Origin: Paracrocinitomix sp040880585
GTDB taxonomy: Bacteria > Bacteroidota > Bacteroidia > Flavobacteriales_D > Crocinitomicaceae
Direction: 5' to 3'
Length of the DNA stretch: 64,000 nt
Assembly: GCA_040880585.1 (NCBI GenBank)
Contig: JBBDID010000037.1
Location: 42,412-106,411 of the forward strand
A program made the translations under genes and the position numbers. Of the stretch, positions 15,957 to 25,769 are shown one piece after another. Positions within the stretch are counted from its first letter, which is position 1; each line of letters opens with the position of its first letter. The notes beneath the pieces are model-generated. The model did not search any database and was not told where the DNA came from. It saw only the letters and a program-made list of their open reading frames with translations.

Positions 15957-17177
15957 TTAAATCTCGTGGTGTTTACTTTCATCCAAATACGGGTGATTTT
16001 TTGGCATTAACGGTGCTTTTGTCAAGGTGTTCAACACAAAATAAGTGAACACTCCCGCAAAAGTCATGAATAATCCCACTTCAAGGATTCCAATTTTTCC
16101 GTGCTCTCCCATAGCGCCCGGAGTAATCAACATGAAGACATCTCCCCAGTGACCGATAATGATCACCAAACAAACGAACATTAATATGCCCGGACTTCTC
16201 TTTGCTTCTCTTGACATCAGGATAAGCATTGGAATCATGAAGTTAATGCAGAACATTCCCCAAAAAATAAAAGGGTATTGATCAATTCTTTGTACATAAT
16301 AAATTACTTCTTCAGGAATATTGGCATACCAATACAACATGTATTGAGAGAAGAAAAGGTAAGACCACAAGAAAGAAGTGGCAAAAATCCATTTTCCAAC
16401 ATCATGAATATGGCTGTCATTTATTTTCTCCAGGTAACCATTCTTTTTCAGGTAGAGGATCAACAGCATGATCACTGTCATGGAAGTACACCACATTCCA
16501 CCAAAGGTATACCAACCAAAAAGGGTGGAGAACCAATGTGCGTCAATTGACATGATCCAGTGCCAGGAGGAGGTAGAAGAAAAGTATCCAAACAGCACTA
16601 AAAATAGTGCCCCCATGGCATAGTTTTTATAATGAATTTTTGTTCCGCCTTCAATATCTTCACGCAATGATCTCTTTCTGAATCCGCGATAAAAAAGATA
16701 GTAAGTGGTCATATAAATGATCGTAAGGAGCCAGAACATGGGTTTATTCAAAAAGGAGGATTTGCCTTCAATCATTGCATCATGTTTGACAATTTCAGGA
16801 TCCATCCATTGGTAAATATGGCCTACATGATGACCTAGATCGCCAATGGTGTATCCACCATCCATAAAGGTGATAATTAAAAACAAGGCCAGTAAGATGC
16901 CAATTCCAACCATGACATAAGAAGCTACCCCTTCAACAATTCTCTTGATGGCGACTGACCAACCGGTTTCTGTTGCATACTGCAATGCCAGAAAGAACAG
17001 TGCCCCCAATGCAATTGCAAAGAAGAAGAATCCGTCAATTAAGAAATTTGATAACAGACGGGTTTTGAATTGTTCAGAACCGCTATCCATTATAGCTCCC
17101 ACGATAAAAAGTACTAGTCCAATAGCAACTGTTGCAATTATCGTTTTCTTCGCTTTGGATGAAATTTGATATTCCAT
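15957..17177 (-). CDS. actF: alternative complex III subunit ActF
   Basis: A 406-residue membrane protein with about ten helices, the second NrfD-like subunit of alternative complex III (quinol:cytochrome c oxidoreductase). Recognised by position at the end of the act cluster and by the family segments GDLGHHVGHIYQWMDPE and SSTSSWHWIMSIDAHWF. It sits in the inner membrane next to ActC; the role in proton translocation proposed for the complex is not settled. It is 29 bp upstream of coxB in the same operon. Confidence 0.92.
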   Translation of the reverse strand: MEYQISSKAKKTIIATVAIGLVLFIVGAIMDSGSEQFKTRLLSNFLIDGFFFFAIALGALFFLALQYATETGWSVAIKRIVEGVASYVMVGIGILLALFLIITFMDGGYTIGDLGHHVGHIYQWMDPEIVKHDAMIEGKSSFLNKPMFWLLTIIYMTTYYLFYRGFRKRSLREDIEGGTKIHYKNYAMGALFLVLFGYFSSTSSWHWIMSIDAHWFSTLFGWYTFGGMWCTSMTVIMLLILYLKKNGYLEKINDSHIHDVGKWIFATSFLWSYLFFSQYMLYWYANIPEEVIYYVQRIDQYPFIFWGMFCINFMIPMLILMSREAKRSPGILMFVCLVIIIGHWGDVFMLITPGAMGEHGKIGILEVGLFMTFAGVFTYFVLNTLTKAPLMPKNHPYLDESKHHEI

Positions 17178-17210
17178 GAATATTGTCTTTTCTAAATTAT
17201 TCTTTAAATC

Positions 17211-17948
17211 TTACTCGTTATGGCCTGTTTCTGCTTCAACTTCGCTTTCCGGGCTTATTGTTTCAGTGTCTTCTGCTTCTCCACCCAGTTCTTTTCCCTG
17301 AAGTTTTTGAACGTAGTACACCAATTTCCATCTTTCCTCTTTACTTACTTGTGAAGCGTGAGATCCCATAGCATTTTTCCCGTAGGTAATTGAATAGAAT
17401 ATTTTTCCTGCCGGCAAATCTTTAAGCGGGCCGCTATAAGCAGGTGGTGGCGGATATTTTCCCGTATTAGGTACCGCCCCGTCTCCGGCTCCTTTTTCAC
17501 CATGACAGTGAATACAAAACCTACCAAATAATACTTCTCCTTCTTTTAATACTTCTTCTGAAAAAGGAATTGGATTGATATCGTTCGCTGCATCTTCGTA
17601 TCCTGTACTGTCTTGTTTCATTCCGTATAATCCGTGTGTTTTATCCGAATTTAAAGGTGCTCCGTGTTTGTATGGCATATTTACCGCAGCGCGTTTTTCA
17701 TTGTCTGAATAAGGAATCGTTCCATTTGGCGGCAGGTAATTAAATTTTTCTTCTACCAAAGCAACGGCTTCTTCATCATATTTCCCTTCTACTTCCCCAT
17801 AATCAACGTATGCTTCTACAGCAGATGATCGATACATATCAGGCATGTATTCCATTCCCGGAGAATTAGGATCACTTTTGCAAGACGACATCATGCTTAC
17901 TGCAATAAATGCGATCCATCCGAAGTATTTTATTCTTTTTGTTTTCAT
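17211..17948 (-). CDS. actE: alternative complex III monohaem cytochrome c ActE
   Basis: A 245-residue lipoprotein (signal ending in MMSSC) with one haem c site, CIHCH, and a Met-containing loop YGKNAMGSHASQVS. ActE is the peripheral cytochrome of the complex, thought to hand electrons on to the oxidase. The C-terminus is an acidic tail. Position between actD and actF matches the family gene order. Confidence 0.92.
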   Translation of the reverse strand: MKTKRIKYFGWIAFIAVSMMSSCKSDPNSPGMEYMPDMYRSSAVEAYVDYGEVEGKYDEEAVALVEEKFNYLPPNGTIPYSDNEKRAAVNMPYKHGAPLNSDKTHGLYGMKQDSTGYEDAANDINPIPFSEEVLKEGEVLFGRFCIHCHGEKGAGDGAVPNTGKYPPPPAYSGPLKDLPAGKIFYSITYGKNAMGSHASQVSKEERWKLVYYVQKLQGKELGGEAEDTETISPESEVEAETGHNE

Positions 17949-17992
17949 CTGTCAATTTCTTTTATCATAAATCCGCCAACATCCGGCTTTCA

Positions 17993-18538
17993 TTATTTGA
18001 TCTTCACGTAATCTTTTTCTTCCAGTTCAACAATTCCGGTTGCTTTAATTTTTTTGTGAAGATCATCTGTAGACATCTCTGCATTATCGGAAAGTCTGAT
18101 CTCCATAGTAAATCGATCATCCGTATTTCTTGGATATGGATTATCAGCAGGCATTCCCGGTAAGGTTTTATTACGTATAAGGTATGTAATTGCCATGCCG
18201 TGAGCTGCAAATAAAACAGTAAATTCAAAAGTAATCGGTACAAATGCCGGAAAATTTTCAAGCAGGCTAAAGCTGGGTTTTCCACCAATATTCATTGGCC
18301 AGTCAGCAATCATGAAATACCTAAACCCAACTACTGCCAACATCAATCCGGTTACTGCAAACATCATTGCAACAATTCCCAGTCTTGTGTGTTTTACGCC
18401 AATTACCGGATCGATCCCGTGAATGGGGAAGGGTGAAAATACATCCGTGATGTGCACGCCTTGTGCTACCAGCTTTTTAGCACCTTCCAGCAGGGTGTGA
18501 TCATCATCATAAGTAGCGTATATAACTCTATCTGCCAT
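17993..18538 (-). CDS. actD: alternative complex III subunit ActD (DUF3341)
   Basis: A 181-residue protein of DUF3341. The N-terminal soluble region has the conserved DVFSPFPIHGID, followed by two membrane helices (about residues 55-80 and 98-120) and a cytosolic tail. ActD is a structural membrane subunit without cofactors. Order and spacing inside the operon are as expected. Confidence 0.93.
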   Translation of the reverse strand: MADRVIYATYDDDHTLLEGAKKLVAQGVHITDVFSPFPIHGIDPVIGVKHTRLGIVAMMFAVTGLMLAVVGFRYFMIADWPMNIGGKPSFSLLENFPAFVPITFEFTVLFAAHGMAITYLIRNKTLPGMPADNPYPRNTDDRFTMEIRLSDNAEMSTDDLHKKIKATGIVELEEKDYVKIK

Positions 18539-18567
18539 CTGATTTATTATTAAATTACTACTGTCGC

Positions 18568-20088
18568 TTACTCTCCTTTATCCGAAGAATCGGAGTTTGC
18601 GTCTGTATCTTTATTTTTAGTTTCTTTTTTAATCGTATCCTCCGGTTTTTGCTCCGGATCAATTTTTGGAGATGCTTCTCCGCTTCCTACCACGGGATGA
18701 TCTCCTCCAAAACCGGGAGCTGTATCATCTTTATAGGATTCTCCTGAAATTTTTACAATTGTTTTTAACTCAGCGATTGCCAATACCGGAAAATATCTCG
18801 CAAATGCCAGGTAGAACGCAAAGAAAATACCTAAGGTTCCAATAAATATTCCTATATCCGTCCAGGTAGGGTAAAACATGCTCCACGAGGAAGGCAAATA
18901 ATCTCTGTGAATAGAGGTGACGATAATCACAAATCGTTCAAACCACATCCCGATATTCACGACAATTGAGATGAAGAAAGTAAACAATAAACTTCTTCTC
19001 AGTTTTCTAAACCACATTAATTGCGGTGAAATTACGTTACAAGTCATCATGGATGCATACGCCCACCAGTAAGGCCCGGTTGCTCTGTTAATAAAGGCGT
19101 ACGATTCGTACTCTACTCCTGAATACCAGGAGATGAATAACTCTGTTAGATATGCTACCCCCACAATAGAACCCGTTACCATGATTACAATGTTCATGTA
19201 CTCTATGTGTTTTGTATGGATGTAGGCTTCCAGTTTCATTCCTTTACGCAAAACTAACAATAGCGTCTGCACCATAGCAAATCCCGAGAAAACGGCTCCT
19301 GCCACAAAGTAAGGAGGGAAAATTGTTGTATGCCATCCCGGAATTACTGAAGTGGCGAAGTCAAAGGATACAATAGAGTGAACAGAGAATACAAGCGGTG
19401 TTGCCAATCCGGCTAAAACCAAAGAAACAATTTCAAATCGGTTCCAGTGCTTTGCTCTACCCGACCATCCAAAAGAAAGAATACCGTACATTTTTTTGGA
19501 AAGTGCTCCTTTTGCGCGATCTCTAATGGTGGCAAAATCAGGAATTAACCCAATGTACCAGAAAACTACCGATACGGTTAAATAAGTGGTTATCGCAAAT
19601 ACATCCCATAAAAGCGGCGAGTTAAAGTTGACCCAAAGAGAGCCAAACTGATTGGGAATTGGTAATACCCAATATCCAACCCATAAACGTCCCATGTGAA
19701 TAAGCGGGAATAATCCAGCCATAAATACGGCAAAAATTGTCATGGCTTCAGCAGATCGGTTGATCGCCATTCTCCATCTTTGCCTAAATAATAAAAGTAC
19801 TGCTGAGATGAGGGTTCCTGCGTGACCAATACCAACCCACCAAACGAAGTTGGTAATATCCCATGCCCATTCAACTGTTTTATTCAAACCCCAGGTACCA
19901 ATACCTGTACCTAAAAGATAAAGAATACATCCAATTCCGTAAAGTCCAACCAACAAGGCTACCCCAAACATGATGTACCAAGCCCGTGGAGCTTTTCCTT
20001 CGATCGACCGGCATACGTCTTCTGTGATATCACTGTATGTTTTGTGACCTAAAATTAATGGTTCTCTAATCGCAGCTTCCTTATGCAT
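18568..20088 (-). CDS. actC: alternative complex III subunit ActC (NrfD-like)
   Basis: A 506-residue NrfD/PsrC-family membrane protein with about ten helices, which holds the quinol-binding site of alternative complex III. Family segments include WVGIGHAGTLISAVLLL, WVNFNSPLLWDVFAI and ERFVIIVTSIHRDYLPSSW. The C-terminal 60 residues form an acidic, low-complexity tail (KPEDTIKKETKNKDTDANS). It lies between actB and actD with short gaps. Confidence 0.95.
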   Translation of the reverse strand: MHKEAAIREPLILGHKTYSDITEDVCRSIEGKAPRAWYIMFGVALLVGLYGIGCILYLLGTGIGTWGLNKTVEWAWDITNFVWWVGIGHAGTLISAVLLLFRQRWRMAINRSAEAMTIFAVFMAGLFPLIHMGRLWVGYWVLPIPNQFGSLWVNFNSPLLWDVFAITTYLTVSVVFWYIGLIPDFATIRDRAKGALSKKMYGILSFGWSGRAKHWNRFEIVSLVLAGLATPLVFSVHSIVSFDFATSVIPGWHTTIFPPYFVAGAVFSGFAMVQTLLLVLRKGMKLEAYIHTKHIEYMNIVIMVTGSIVGVAYLTELFISWYSGVEYESYAFINRATGPYWWAYASMMTCNVISPQLMWFRKLRRSLLFTFFISIVVNIGMWFERFVIIVTSIHRDYLPSSWSMFYPTWTDIGIFIGTLGIFFAFYLAFARYFPVLAIAELKTIVKISGESYKDDTAPGFGGDHPVVGSGEASPKIDPEQKPEDTIKKETKNKDTDANSDSSDKGE

Positions 20089-20130
20089 TATTGCTTAGTT
20101 TAATTTTATCTCAATTAATTCAGTTCTTCT

Positions 20131-23100
20131 TTAATGTCCGCCGTGGTCATTATGTGATTCTTCAGTATGTTCTTCCTCTTGGTGCTCATCATGTGCTTCG
20201 TGTCCATGGGCAGTTTGAATAGCAGCAAGTGCGTCATTTTGCTCATTTCTCACTTTTACTTTATACCAGATATTCGGTCTAACACCAATTTCTTCCAAGG
20301 CATGATAAGCTCTGTCCTCTTCTGAGCTTTTTCTCACTGCAGATTCGGTATCATTCCAGTCACCAACAGTAATCGCTCCGGTTGGGCATACATCAGCACA
20401 AGCCGTAACAATATCCCCATCTTTTACCATTCGGTCTTCTTTCTTCGCTACCAATTTTCCGGATTGAATTCGTTGTACACAGAAAGAGCATTTCTCCATC
20501 ACTCCTCTTGTTCTAACCACTACATCCGGGTTCAATACCATACGTCCCAGATCATCCTGTGCAGGATTCACCTCAGTAAATTTTCTGTAAGATGGGTAAT
20601 TGAACCAGTTAAATCTTCTCACTTTGTACGGACAGTTATTTCCACAATATCTTGTTCCGATACATCTGTTATAGGTCATTTGATTCAAACCTTCATTTGA
20701 GTGTGTCGTTGCCGCAACCGGGCAAACTGTCTCACATGGAGCGTGATTACAGTGCTGACACATCATTGGCATGTGAACCACTTTTGGATTTTCAGCCGGA
20801 TCCATTAATCCGTCAAATCCTTCTTCATCAAATTGTTTTTTATCTCTTGTTCCTACTGTTGGTTCGATATCAGAAGCGTAATAACGATCGATCCGCAACC
20901 AGTGCATTTCTCTTCCTCTTCTTACTTCATCTTTCCCTACCACCGGTACGTTATTCTCAGACTGACAAGCAATCAAACAAGATCCACAACCTATACATGA
21001 ATTAAGATCAATGGTCATTCCCCATCTGTGTCCGACATGTTTCACCGGATGTTCTTTCCAAAGGTCATATTCCTCTACCGGTTTTTCTTCGTGATTCCAC
21101 CCCATGTGTAAGGTATGTTGGTGGTTGTACGCCGATTTCGGTTGTGATTTATAAATATCAAGTGTCGTTTCTTTGACGATAGAGTTTCTGGCCATTACCG
21201 TGCTATGCGTTTGCGTGCACGCTAAATGGTATGTCTCATTTGTTTTAGAGACTTTTCCGTCATAAATATCATAATCGCCGTTTTGTACGATTTTGAATGT
21301 ATTTTCTCCAATTACATCTGTAGAAGGTTCGCCGTAGTATCCCGTTTGCTGATAGGCCGCTTTACCAATTTTTTCTCCATTGGCTCCTCTTCCGTAACCC
21401 AATGCTATTCCAATAGTTCCGGGCGCTTGCCCTGCCTGAGGATAAGCCGGTAATTTCAAAGTAGTTTCTCCTACCGTTACTTCAACCACGGTTGATGGTG
21501 TCTCCTGACCTAATCCTTGTTCGCAACCTAATTTCTTGATGTCTTCGTAAGACATGGTGACATAATTGTCCCAGGTTACTTTGGTAATGGTATCCGGCAT
21601 TTCTTGCAACCATGGGTTTCCGGCATTTTGTCCGTTTCCTATAGCTGCTTTTTGGTAAAGACTGATTTCAAAATCTCCTGCAGAGATGGATGCAATATCA
21701 CTGCCTGCTTTTGTTAAATCTCCATTAAACGGAATGGCTGCAGGAGCCGGAACTTCCATCTCTGATCCACAACTTTGATGCACCATGGCATTCCAAAAAG
21801 AGAAGAAATCTGCATGTTTTGTTTGGGAAGGAAATCCATACTTTTTCCACATGGCTTTAATGTGGTCATGATAGTTGGTGCTGTCTTTTCCCTGATGTGT
21901 TGCCATACCTGACCAAATCATCAATGATTCAGCAGCCGGTCTTGTATCATGTAGCGGTCGGATGGTCGGTTGCGCCAATGCGTATTCAGTCATTTTTGGA
22001 TTATAGTCATTCCATGATTCCAGAGGATGACTTACCGGGCAGATATAACTGCAATTACTTGCTGTTTCATCTGCATATTCTGACATGGCTACTGTTAAGT
22101 CAACATTTGCCAGACCTGACTTGAATGTTTCTGCATTGCTTAGTGAATAAGCCGGGTTTGTATTCCAAAGAATAACTGCCCCTACTTTTCCTGCATTCAT
22201 GTCTTTGATCAATTTCGCTACCTTTTTGTCTTCTGACTGGTATAGATTGATCGGATTGTTCAAATTAATTGTTGAACTATAATTGTTTAGGTGACTGTTA
22301 ATGGAATTAACGATCAACTGTATTGATTTTCTATTCGATCCGGAAACCACCAGCGATTTTCCTTTCGCTGCCTTTAATTCACCGGCTGCCATTTCTAATT
22401 TGGCTACTGTTTTCTCGTTCAAAGATGAAGTATCAACTCCTGAAATTGCTTTCCCGGTGATTGCTTTGTGTAAATACGCCAAGGCTGCTCCTTGCTGAGA
22501 AGGTTTGATCAAGCCTCTGACATCTGCATTACTTCCTGTTTGAGACATATTAGATTCAAACTGAAAGTGTCGTGACATCCAGTCACCATCCGGATTTCTT
22601 CTTTGTAAATATTGTCCTACAAATTGTGTCGACAACACCCATGAATTTAAAAAGTCACAGGCTACTGATACAATAATTTTTGCTTTGGAAAAGTCATAAT
22701 CGGGAATTACTCTTTTCCCAAATGCTTCTTTGTTTGCTTCTCTGATTCCGCTATACGAAATGGCATCATATTGAACATGAGAAATATTTCCTTGAGAAAC
22801 AGGAGGATTTGTTCCCATATCATCCATTGCCGTTTCTCCTGAGCCATCTTCCACCACGTCTACCGTTTGATTCAGACCGGCACCGCCGTACTTCAATTTA
22901 AATCGGGAAATGATATCCTGAGTAGAAGGGCTGATTTCGGTTCCGGACAACAAAACAATTTGTTTTCCTGATTTGGAAATTCTCTCCAGTTCGGTAGCTA
23001 TTCCGGTATCTACTTTTTGCCAACTGGTTTCTTCGCCTTGAAACTGTGGTTTTGTTAATCGTTGTCCATCATATAATGAAAGAACAGAAGCAGCAATTTG

Positions 23101-23502
23101 TGGATTGATGGCACCATTGGTAAAGCCCCAATCTTTATTTCCTTTGATATGGATCGGACGAGCTTCTCTGGTCTTCACAAGAATACTGGCATAAGATGCT
23201 CCGTCATAAAAAGAAGATGCATACCAATTGGCAACACCCGGTGTTACATCTTCAGGTTTTACCACATAAGGCACCGCTTTAACAACGGGCGCTTCACAAG
23301 CGGCTAAAGTTGCTGCTGCGACGCTAAATCCCAAAAATTTCAAGAAATCTCTTCTTCCTGTAGACGATTCATTGACTTTATTATCGGCTAAGAATTCGTC
23401 AACACTAAGTTCTTGCGGAAATTCACTCTGAGTATTTTCAACAAACTCAGGAGTTTGGTTCAATTCATCAAAACCTTTCCAGTATTTCTTATTTGTTCCC
23501 AT
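20131..23502 (-). CDS. actB: alternative complex III iron-sulfur subunit ActB
   Basis: A 1123-residue fusion. The N-terminal 40 or so residues precede a Tat signal with RRDFLKF and a lipobox (LAAC), the extended Tat type typical of these proteins. Then comes a molybdopterin-oxidoreductase-like domain (about 80-780) that in studied ActB proteins has lost the cofactor. The C-terminal ferredoxin domain (about 820-1070) carries cysteine groups CIGCGSCLIAC, CQHCNHAPCETVC, CIGTRYCGNNC and CSFC/CADVCPTGAI for the Fe-S clusters. It ends in a His- and Glu-rich tail. It relays electrons in the periplasm. Confidence 0.95.
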   Translation of the reverse strand: MGTNKKYWKGFDELNQTPEFVENTQSEFPQELSVDEFLADNKVNESSTGRRDFLKFLGFSVAAATLAACEAPVVKAVPYVVKPEDVTPGVANWYASSFYDGASYASILVKTREARPIHIKGNKDWGFTNGAINPQIAASVLSLYDGQRLTKPQFQGEETSWQKVDTGIATELERISKSGKQIVLLSGTEISPSTQDIISRFKLKYGGAGLNQTVDVVEDGSGETAMDDMGTNPPVSQGNISHVQYDAISYSGIREANKEAFGKRVIPDYDFSKAKIIVSVACDFLNSWVLSTQFVGQYLQRRNPDGDWMSRHFQFESNMSQTGSNADVRGLIKPSQQGAALAYLHKAITGKAISGVDTSSLNEKTVAKLEMAAGELKAAKGKSLVVSGSNRKSIQLIVNSINSHLNNYSSTINLNNPINLYQSEDKKVAKLIKDMNAGKVGAVILWNTNPAYSLSNAETFKSGLANVDLTVAMSEYADETASNCSYICPVSHPLESWNDYNPKMTEYALAQPTIRPLHDTRPAAESLMIWSGMATHQGKDSTNYHDHIKAMWKKYGFPSQTKHADFFSFWNAMVHQSCGSEMEVPAPAAIPFNGDLTKAGSDIASISAGDFEISLYQKAAIGNGQNAGNPWLQEMPDTITKVTWDNYVTMSYEDIKKLGCEQGLGQETPSTVVEVTVGETTLKLPAYPQAGQAPGTIGIALGYGRGANGEKIGKAAYQQTGYYGEPSTDVIGENTFKIVQNGDYDIYDGKVSKTNETYHLACTQTHSTVMARNSIVKETTLDIYKSQPKSAYNHQHTLHMGWNHEEKPVEEYDLWKEHPVKHVGHRWGMTIDLNSCIGCGSCLIACQSENNVPVVGKDEVRRGREMHWLRIDRYYASDIEPTVGTRDKKQFDEEGFDGLMDPAENPKVVHMPMMCQHCNHAPCETVCPVAATTHSNEGLNQMTYNRCIGTRYCGNNCPYKVRRFNWFNYPSYRKFTEVNPAQDDLGRMVLNPDVVVRTRGVMEKCSFCVQRIQSGKLVAKKEDRMVKDGDIVTACADVCPTGAITVGDWNDTESAVRKSSEEDRAYHALEEIGVRPNIWYKVKVRNEQNDALAAIQTAHGHEAHDEHQEEEHTEESHNDHGGH

Positions 23503-23529
23503 ATCTATATTAAGCCTCTTAGTTCTTTA

Positions 23530-24882
23530 TTAATAGTGACATTTCGCACATTCCAATCCACCTAACTCTGCTATAGAGATTACGTCATCTTCTAAATAAT
23601 TCTGATACGTTTTTCTATCCTTCAATAGTCGTTGGTGAATGACCCCGTAATAGGAATCAGCATCTTCAGAAGCTCCTTCAATGTGACTTCCTGCAATGTC
23701 AACACTTGATTCTTTATGGCATTCTATACACCATCCCATGGTTAAGGTAGGTCGTGTAAACTTGATTTTATTTTCTTCAACGGCATTTAAATCTGCCGTG
23801 GTCATTACTCTTGCAACGGTTTCTTTTTTCATATCACCGTGACACTGCGCACAATCAATTCCTCCTACCTCAACGTGTTGTGAGTGGTTGAAATAAACGT
23901 GATCAGGCAAGTTGTGTACTTTCACCCATTTGATGGGTTGAGTTACTCCTGTATAAGAACGGGTATCCGGATCCCAACCTGCAGCAGCGTATATCTTTGC
24001 AATTTCTTCTGTTCCGGTTTCAGTTCCTTCTGCTACCTGACTGTGACAGTTCATACAGACATTTACTGTAGGAATGGTTGCGTGTTTTGATTTGGTAACG
24101 GCATTGTGACAGTATTTACAATCAATTTCCAAATCTCCGGCATGTAATTTATGTGAGTAAGCAATGGGCTGATCTGGTTTGTAATTTTCAAAGACCCCAA
24201 TTTTCATTAGGTCTAATAAACCTGCTACCAATAATATAATGACAATGATTAGACTAGAAACACCTACCCAACCCCTGTTGGCCCACGCCCATCTTCTGGC
24301 AGCTTGTGAAACGGTTTCTTTTTCATCTATTTCTTCACCGGCTTCTGCTTTTACTACCCTGGACAAATTCCCTTTTACAGAAACGACAGCCCCAATCACA
24401 ATTAATAAGAGTATCGCTATGATCCACCAGATCATAGAGCTGGATTCTTCTTCAGTAACCTCTTCACCACCTGGAGGTGGTGGAGCAACAGGTGGCGTAT
24501 ACGCCTCAACATAAGCAAAAACATCATCTATCTGCTCATTGGTGAGAGACTGAGCCGTCATGGCTGTTTTATTCCATTCTTTAAACAGTTGATTGGCATA
24601 AGGGTCACCTGACTTTAATACATCACTTGAGTTCTTCACCCAGGCATAGAGGTTCTCTTCAGATGAATTTTCGATCCAACGTTCACGTGCTCCCTTAAGT
24701 GCCGGTCCGGTCATGTCAGCATCCGGCTTGTGACAAGATGCACAATATGCTTTGAACAGTGCCTCACCGTTTGCAACATCTCCCTCCTGGGCATGAATAT
24801 TGTGTGAAATGGACAAAAGGGTAACCGTTGCTAAAGCTAACAACTTGAATCTCTGAGAGATAAATGAATTTAATATTTTCAT
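23530..24882 (-). CDS. actA: alternative complex III multihaem cytochrome c ActA
   Basis: A 450-residue c-type cytochrome, first gene of the operon. The start at 24882 is preferred over an ATG 18 codons upstream because that one overlaps the promoter -7 box; the chosen start leads straight into a signal peptide. There are six haem sites: CASCH in an N-terminal class-I-like domain, then after two hydrophobic segments (about 150-170 and 200-222) CKYCH, CMNCH, CAQCH, CIECH and CAKCH. The five C-terminal sites match the known pentahaem ActA core; the first is an added domain. Confidence 0.93.
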   Translation of the reverse strand: MKILNSFISQRFKLLALATVTLLSISHNIHAQEGDVANGEALFKAYCASCHKPDADMTGPALKGARERWIENSSEENLYAWVKNSSDVLKSGDPYANQLFKEWNKTAMTAQSLTNEQIDDVFAYVEAYTPPVAPPPPGGEEVTEEESSSMIWWIIAILLLIVIGAVVSVKGNLSRVVKAEAGEEIDEKETVSQAARRWAWANRGWVGVSSLIIVIILLVAGLLDLMKIGVFENYKPDQPIAYSHKLHAGDLEIDCKYCHNAVTKSKHATIPTVNVCMNCHSQVAEGTETGTEEIAKIYAAAGWDPDTRSYTGVTQPIKWVKVHNLPDHVYFNHSQHVEVGGIDCAQCHGDMKKETVARVMTTADLNAVEENKIKFTRPTLTMGWCIECHKESSVDIAGSHIEGASEDADSYYGVIHQRLLKDRKTYQNYLEDDVISIAELGGLECAKCHY

Positions 24883-24933
24883 TTGCAAAATTTTAGACTT
24901 TTTGCTTGTGTATACATCATACTTAATCACCGA

Positions 24934-24967
24934 CAAATTTAGCAGAAAGTCGTTTTTTACTGAGCAA
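24934..24967 (-). promoter_or_regulatory. promoter of the act-cox operon
   Basis: On the leftward strand TTG (24967-24965) and TAAATTTG (24941-24934) are separated by 23 bases, within the Bacteroidota range. The leader before the actA ATG would be about 45 nt. Confidence 0.65.
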
Positions 24968-25121
24968 GGGGTGGTCTTTTTAGAGCTGTATGTATTAATT
25001 TAAAATGATTCTAAATAAGCAAATAATCGCAAACTCTTAGAGTATAATTAGTTCAAGCCTATTATTAATAAATTTAACACTCATTAATAATCTAAAAAGT
25101 TTCATGAAAAAGGAATTTTTA

Positions 25122-25129
25122 TACTTTTG
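25122..25129 (+). promoter_or_regulatory. -7 promoter element of the SPOR gene
   Basis: TACTTTTG fits TAnnTTTG and lies 16 bp before the ATG at 25146. It excludes the upstream ATG at 25104 as a start. Confidence 0.55.
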
Positions 25130-25145
25130 TTCTGATACGATCAAC

Positions 25146-25661
25146 ATGAAGATAATTTTAACTGTCATTTGCGCCTTTTTGCTACAGCAATTTTGCTTTT
25201 CTCAAGAAGAAGATTGGCTTTCCTATCCTGTAGATTCAATGAATACCGGAGATTCTTTAAGTGTTATGTCTGATTCTCTTCAGGCAGCACTTGCGTTGGA
25301 TTTTTCTCAAGAAGATGGCACAATTACTGTTCATCAGGATAATAGAATAAGTCGATTAGAGGAATTTATCCGTTCAGGAGAAGAGTCCTTAGACGGTGTT
25401 TTAATTGACGGGTATCGCGTTTTAATTTATTTTGATCAGGATAAAACAAAATCTGAACAACAAAAAGCAAATTTCATGTCTGTATATGAAGAACACAAGG
25501 CTTATGTGGATTATTCAGCACCCAACTACCGGGTACGGGTAGGAAATTTCAGAACACGATTAGAGGCGGATAAATTAAAGCAGGAAATCATAGGTCTTTT
25601 TCCCACAGCGATTGTGGTTGAGGATAAAATTCAGTTGCCTAATCTCCCGGAAAGCGAGTAA
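25146..25661 (+). CDS. secreted SPOR-domain protein
   Basis: A 171-residue protein with a signal peptide (MKIILTVICAFLLQQFCFSQ) and a C-terminal SPOR-like domain of about 75 residues, with YRVRVGNFRTRLEADKLKQ as its best motif. SPOR domains bind denuded peptidoglycan strands, often at division sites. The middle is acidic and serine-rich. It is divergent from the act operon, with the two promoters only about 155 bp apart. Confidence 0.75.
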   Translation: MKIILTVICAFLLQQFCFSQEEDWLSYPVDSMNTGDSLSVMSDSLQAALALDFSQEDGTITVHQDNRISRLEEFIRSGEESLDGVLIDGYRVLIYFDQDKTKSEQQKANFMSVYEEHKAYVDYSAPNYRVRVGNFRTRLEADKLKQEIIGLFPTAIVVEDKIQLPNLPESE

Positions 25662-25769
25662 TTTTCAGGTTTTTCTTTAGGGTTCTATCATTCAAATGTT
25701 TAAAGTGAGTGATATATAAAAAAAACTGTTTATATTTCACCCTGTATTAACTTATAAATCTATTTTCTT

